A DNA stretch of 64,000 nucleotides from Mycobacterium colombiense CECT 3035 (lineage in GTDB: Bacteria; Actinomycetota; Actinomycetes; Mycobacteriales; Mycobacteriaceae), in contig NZ_CP020821.1 of assembly GCF_002105755.1 (NCBI RefSeq), forward strand, positions 3,410,001 to 3,474,000, given 5' to 3'. The translations under genes and the position numbers were made by a program. The notes below the pieces were generated by a model that saw nothing but the letters and a program-made list of their open reading frames with translations, was not told the DNA's origin and did not search any database. Below, one piece after another: positions 62,707 to 64,000 of this stretch. Position 1 is the stretch's first letter. Each line of letters opens with the position of its first letter.

Positions 62707-63861
62707 CTAGTGTCCCGAAGCCGTGCCGGGCGGAATCTTGAACGGATCGGCGGCCTGCCCGGACAGGTTGGCCATCTCACCAGTCAAGAAGTCGGGTGGG
62801 TTGAGGATCTCGTTCATGTGGGCCATGTTCGGGTCGAAATACGCCGTGGTGAAGAACGTTTCGCCAAGCCGGCGCAGGGTGAGGTCGAAGGTGGTGAACA
62901 CGTTGAGGTAGTCGCCACGCACGGCCTGCTTGATTCCGTAGTTGGGGAACGGGAACGTCAGCAAGATCTGCAGCGAGGTGACCAGGTTTTTCCGGTTGTC
63001 GTTGAGCGCCTTGACGACCGAGTAGAGGTCCTTCATGTCGGCGGCGAAGTCCACTTTGGTCTTTGCCAAGATGTTCGAGGTGACATTCGCCAGCTTGTGC
63101 AGCGCCCCGAAGGCCTCGACGATGTGGCCCCGGTTCTTGTTGAGCACACCAATCGCCTCGGGCAGCGTGTCCAGCGCCCGGCCCAGGTTGTCCTTGTCGT
63201 GTGCGAGGGTCGCCGAGAATCGGTTGAGTCCGTCGACGGCATCGATGATGTCGTTGACCTGGCGGTTCAGCCCCGACGTCAGCTCCGCGAGCCTGGGGAT
63301 GAGGCCGACGAACTGGTCCTGGCGGCCGGCGACGGCACGGTAGGTCTCGTCGGTGATCTCTTCCAGGGCACCGACATTGCCCTTGTTCACCACTACGCCC
63401 AGCGCCGAGAGCACCTCTTCGGTGGTGGGGTAGCGGCCGGTGTTGGCCTCCGCGATCTTCGACCCGTCCTTCAGCCTGCCGACGGCCGGCTTGTCCTTCG
63501 GTTGGGCCAGGTCGATGTGCATCGAACCGAGCAGCGATGTCTGCGCGACCGTCGCGGTCGAGTTGGCGGGCAGCACGACGTTTTTGTCCAGCGCCAATTT
63601 GACTGCGGCATAGAAGGATCCGTCGGACCGTTGTTCGGCCGAGATGCCGGCGACACTGCCGACGGTGACGTCGTCGACCATGACCGGGGAGTTCTGCGGC
63701 AGGGTCGCCACGTCGGGCAGTTCGACGGTGATCGAGTAGGCGCCGCTGCCGTGGCCGGCGGTGCCGGGCATCGCCAGCGAGTTCAGCCCGCTGAACTGGC
63801 AGCCGGCCAGCAGCATGCCGCCGGTCGCCAATCCGCCGGCGCGCAACCACATTCGGTTCAT
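62707..63861 (-). CDS. lprN: Mce-family lipoprotein Mce4E (LprN)
   Basis: A 384-residue lipoprotein. The lipobox is LLAGC (Cys21), followed by the MCE domain (YSITVELPDVATLPQNSPVM...VDDVTVGSVAGI) and a helical barrel part. The length equals that I recall for Mtb LprN (Rv3495c). ATG 63861 overlaps the mce4D stop. It is the lipid-anchored subunit of the Mce4 complex. Confidence 0.94.
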   Translation of the reverse strand: MNRMWLRAGGLATGGMLLAGCQFSGLNSLAMPGTAGHGSGAYSITVELPDVATLPQNSPVMVDDVTVGSVAGISAEQRSDGSFYAAVKLALDKNVVLPANSTATVAQTSLLGSMHIDLAQPKDKPAVGRLKDGSKIAEANTGRYPTTEEVLSALGVVVNKGNVGALEEITDETYRAVAGRQDQFVGLIPRLAELTSGLNRQVNDIIDAVDGLNRFSATLAHDKDNLGRALDTLPEAIGVLNKNRGHIVEAFGALHKLANVTSNILAKTKVDFAADMKDLYSVVKALNDNRKNLVTSLQILLTFPFPNYGIKQAVRGDYLNVFTTFDLTLRRLGETFFTTAYFDPNMAHMNEILNPPDFLTGEMANLSGQAADPFKIPPGTASGH

Positions 63862-64000
63862 CCGCCACCACCCAGGTCGGCGGCCGGCCCGCTGGGCGCC
63901 TGGCCCGGGGCGGGGCCGGCAGCGGACCGAACGCGCTGCCGGGAGCGGGGCCGGGCGCGGGAGCGGCACCCGCCGGTGCCGGTTGGCCCGGCCCGGGAGC
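63858..64000 (-). CDS. mce4D: Mce4D, 3' end only, with a probable frame break
   Basis: Only the C-terminal Pro-rich tail is inside the window. Reading from the edge, the plausible frame gives APGPGQPAPAGAAPAPGPAP and GSAFGPLPA. The frame that ends in a TGA overlapping the mce4E ATG (GPAPGQAPSGPAADLGGGG) is offset by one. The switch falls at GGCCGG (63914-63919); an extra G/C there would join the two. It may be a sequencing indel. Partial at the window edge. Confidence 0.6.
   Translation of the reverse strand, partial: SRAGPTGTGGCRSRARPRSRQRVRSAAGPAPGQAPSGPAADLGGGG

Overview
The window is high-GC, gene-dense DNA from a Mycobacterium, most likely a slow-growing nontuberculous species. The evidence is a cyp51 operon (CYP51 with its 3Fe-4S ferredoxin), PhoPR, the tail of an mce4 operon with Mce-associated proteins, OtsA, an LpqH-type lipoprotein, and repeated mycobacterial promoter features. 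Gene names and M. tuberculosis (Mtb) equivalents below come from remembered family and gene-order knowledge; no search was run.

Layout. (1) 0-36.8 kb follows the Mtb order Rv0785 to Rv0756c read backwards. It holds an FAD dehydrogenase, a deacetylase-like protein, two tandem MFS exporters, an intact oligopeptidase B, the purine genes purC, purB and purD, cyp126, an esterase, a gamma-glutamyltransferase, and a MarR/aldo-keto reductase pair. Next comes a catabolic cluster of decarboxylase-like protein, 3-hydroxyisobutyrate dehydrogenase-like protein, SDR and aldA. It faces a TetR-cyp123-SDR-cyp51-ferredoxin operon across a shared regulatory region. adhB, a frameshifted old-yellow-enzyme reductase, a ketosteroid-isomerase-fold protein, a HIT protein, phoPR and a protein built of exact decapeptide repeats follow. 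(2) 36.86-41.27 kb is a tRNA-Thr gene followed by a 4.3-kb island, closed by a perfect 23-bp copy of the tRNA 3' end. The island has no integrase. It carries a compact five-gene operon: TetR, SRPBCC, alpha/beta hydrolase, a PF10118 protein with a diiron-type ligand pattern, and an FAD/2Fe-2S reductase. (3) 41.2-51 kb is mostly envelope and secreted proteins: UsfY-like, DUF732, lytic transglycosylase, a Pro/Gly/Gln-rich secreted protein with a frameshift, an LpqH-family lipoprotein behind a SigF-like promoter, and an S1 protease. It also has an amidase, a second TDT transporter and several small proteins. (4) 51.2-64 kb resembles Mtb Rv3484-Rv3496c: a CpsA/LCP protein, a 55-bp x3 tandem repeat, SDR/SDR/crotonase genes with a KstR-type box, FetAB-type ABC genes, a 54-codon gene with otsA, a secreted protein, two Mce-associated proteins, mce4F, mce4E and the 3' end of mce4D.

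The genes fall into a few jobs: purine synthesis, oxidative lipid or sterol metabolism (three P450s, several SDRs, aldA, adhB, mce4), envelope assembly and global regulation by PhoPR. Many adjacent genes overlap by ATGA, GTGA or TAATG, which marks tight operons. At least nine genes have a TANNNT box ending exactly 6 nt before the start codon, the layout of leaderless mycobacterial mRNAs. Three reading-frame breaks lie in short G/C tracts (about 30375, 44845 and 63916), so indel errors in this assembly should be excluded before calling them pseudogenes.

The best candidates for something little described are the tRNA-Thr island operon with its putative diiron oxygenase/reductase pair, the decapeptide-repeat protein at 36.1 kb, and the paired GGACA-NN-TGTCC palindromes between aldA and its TetR neighbour.
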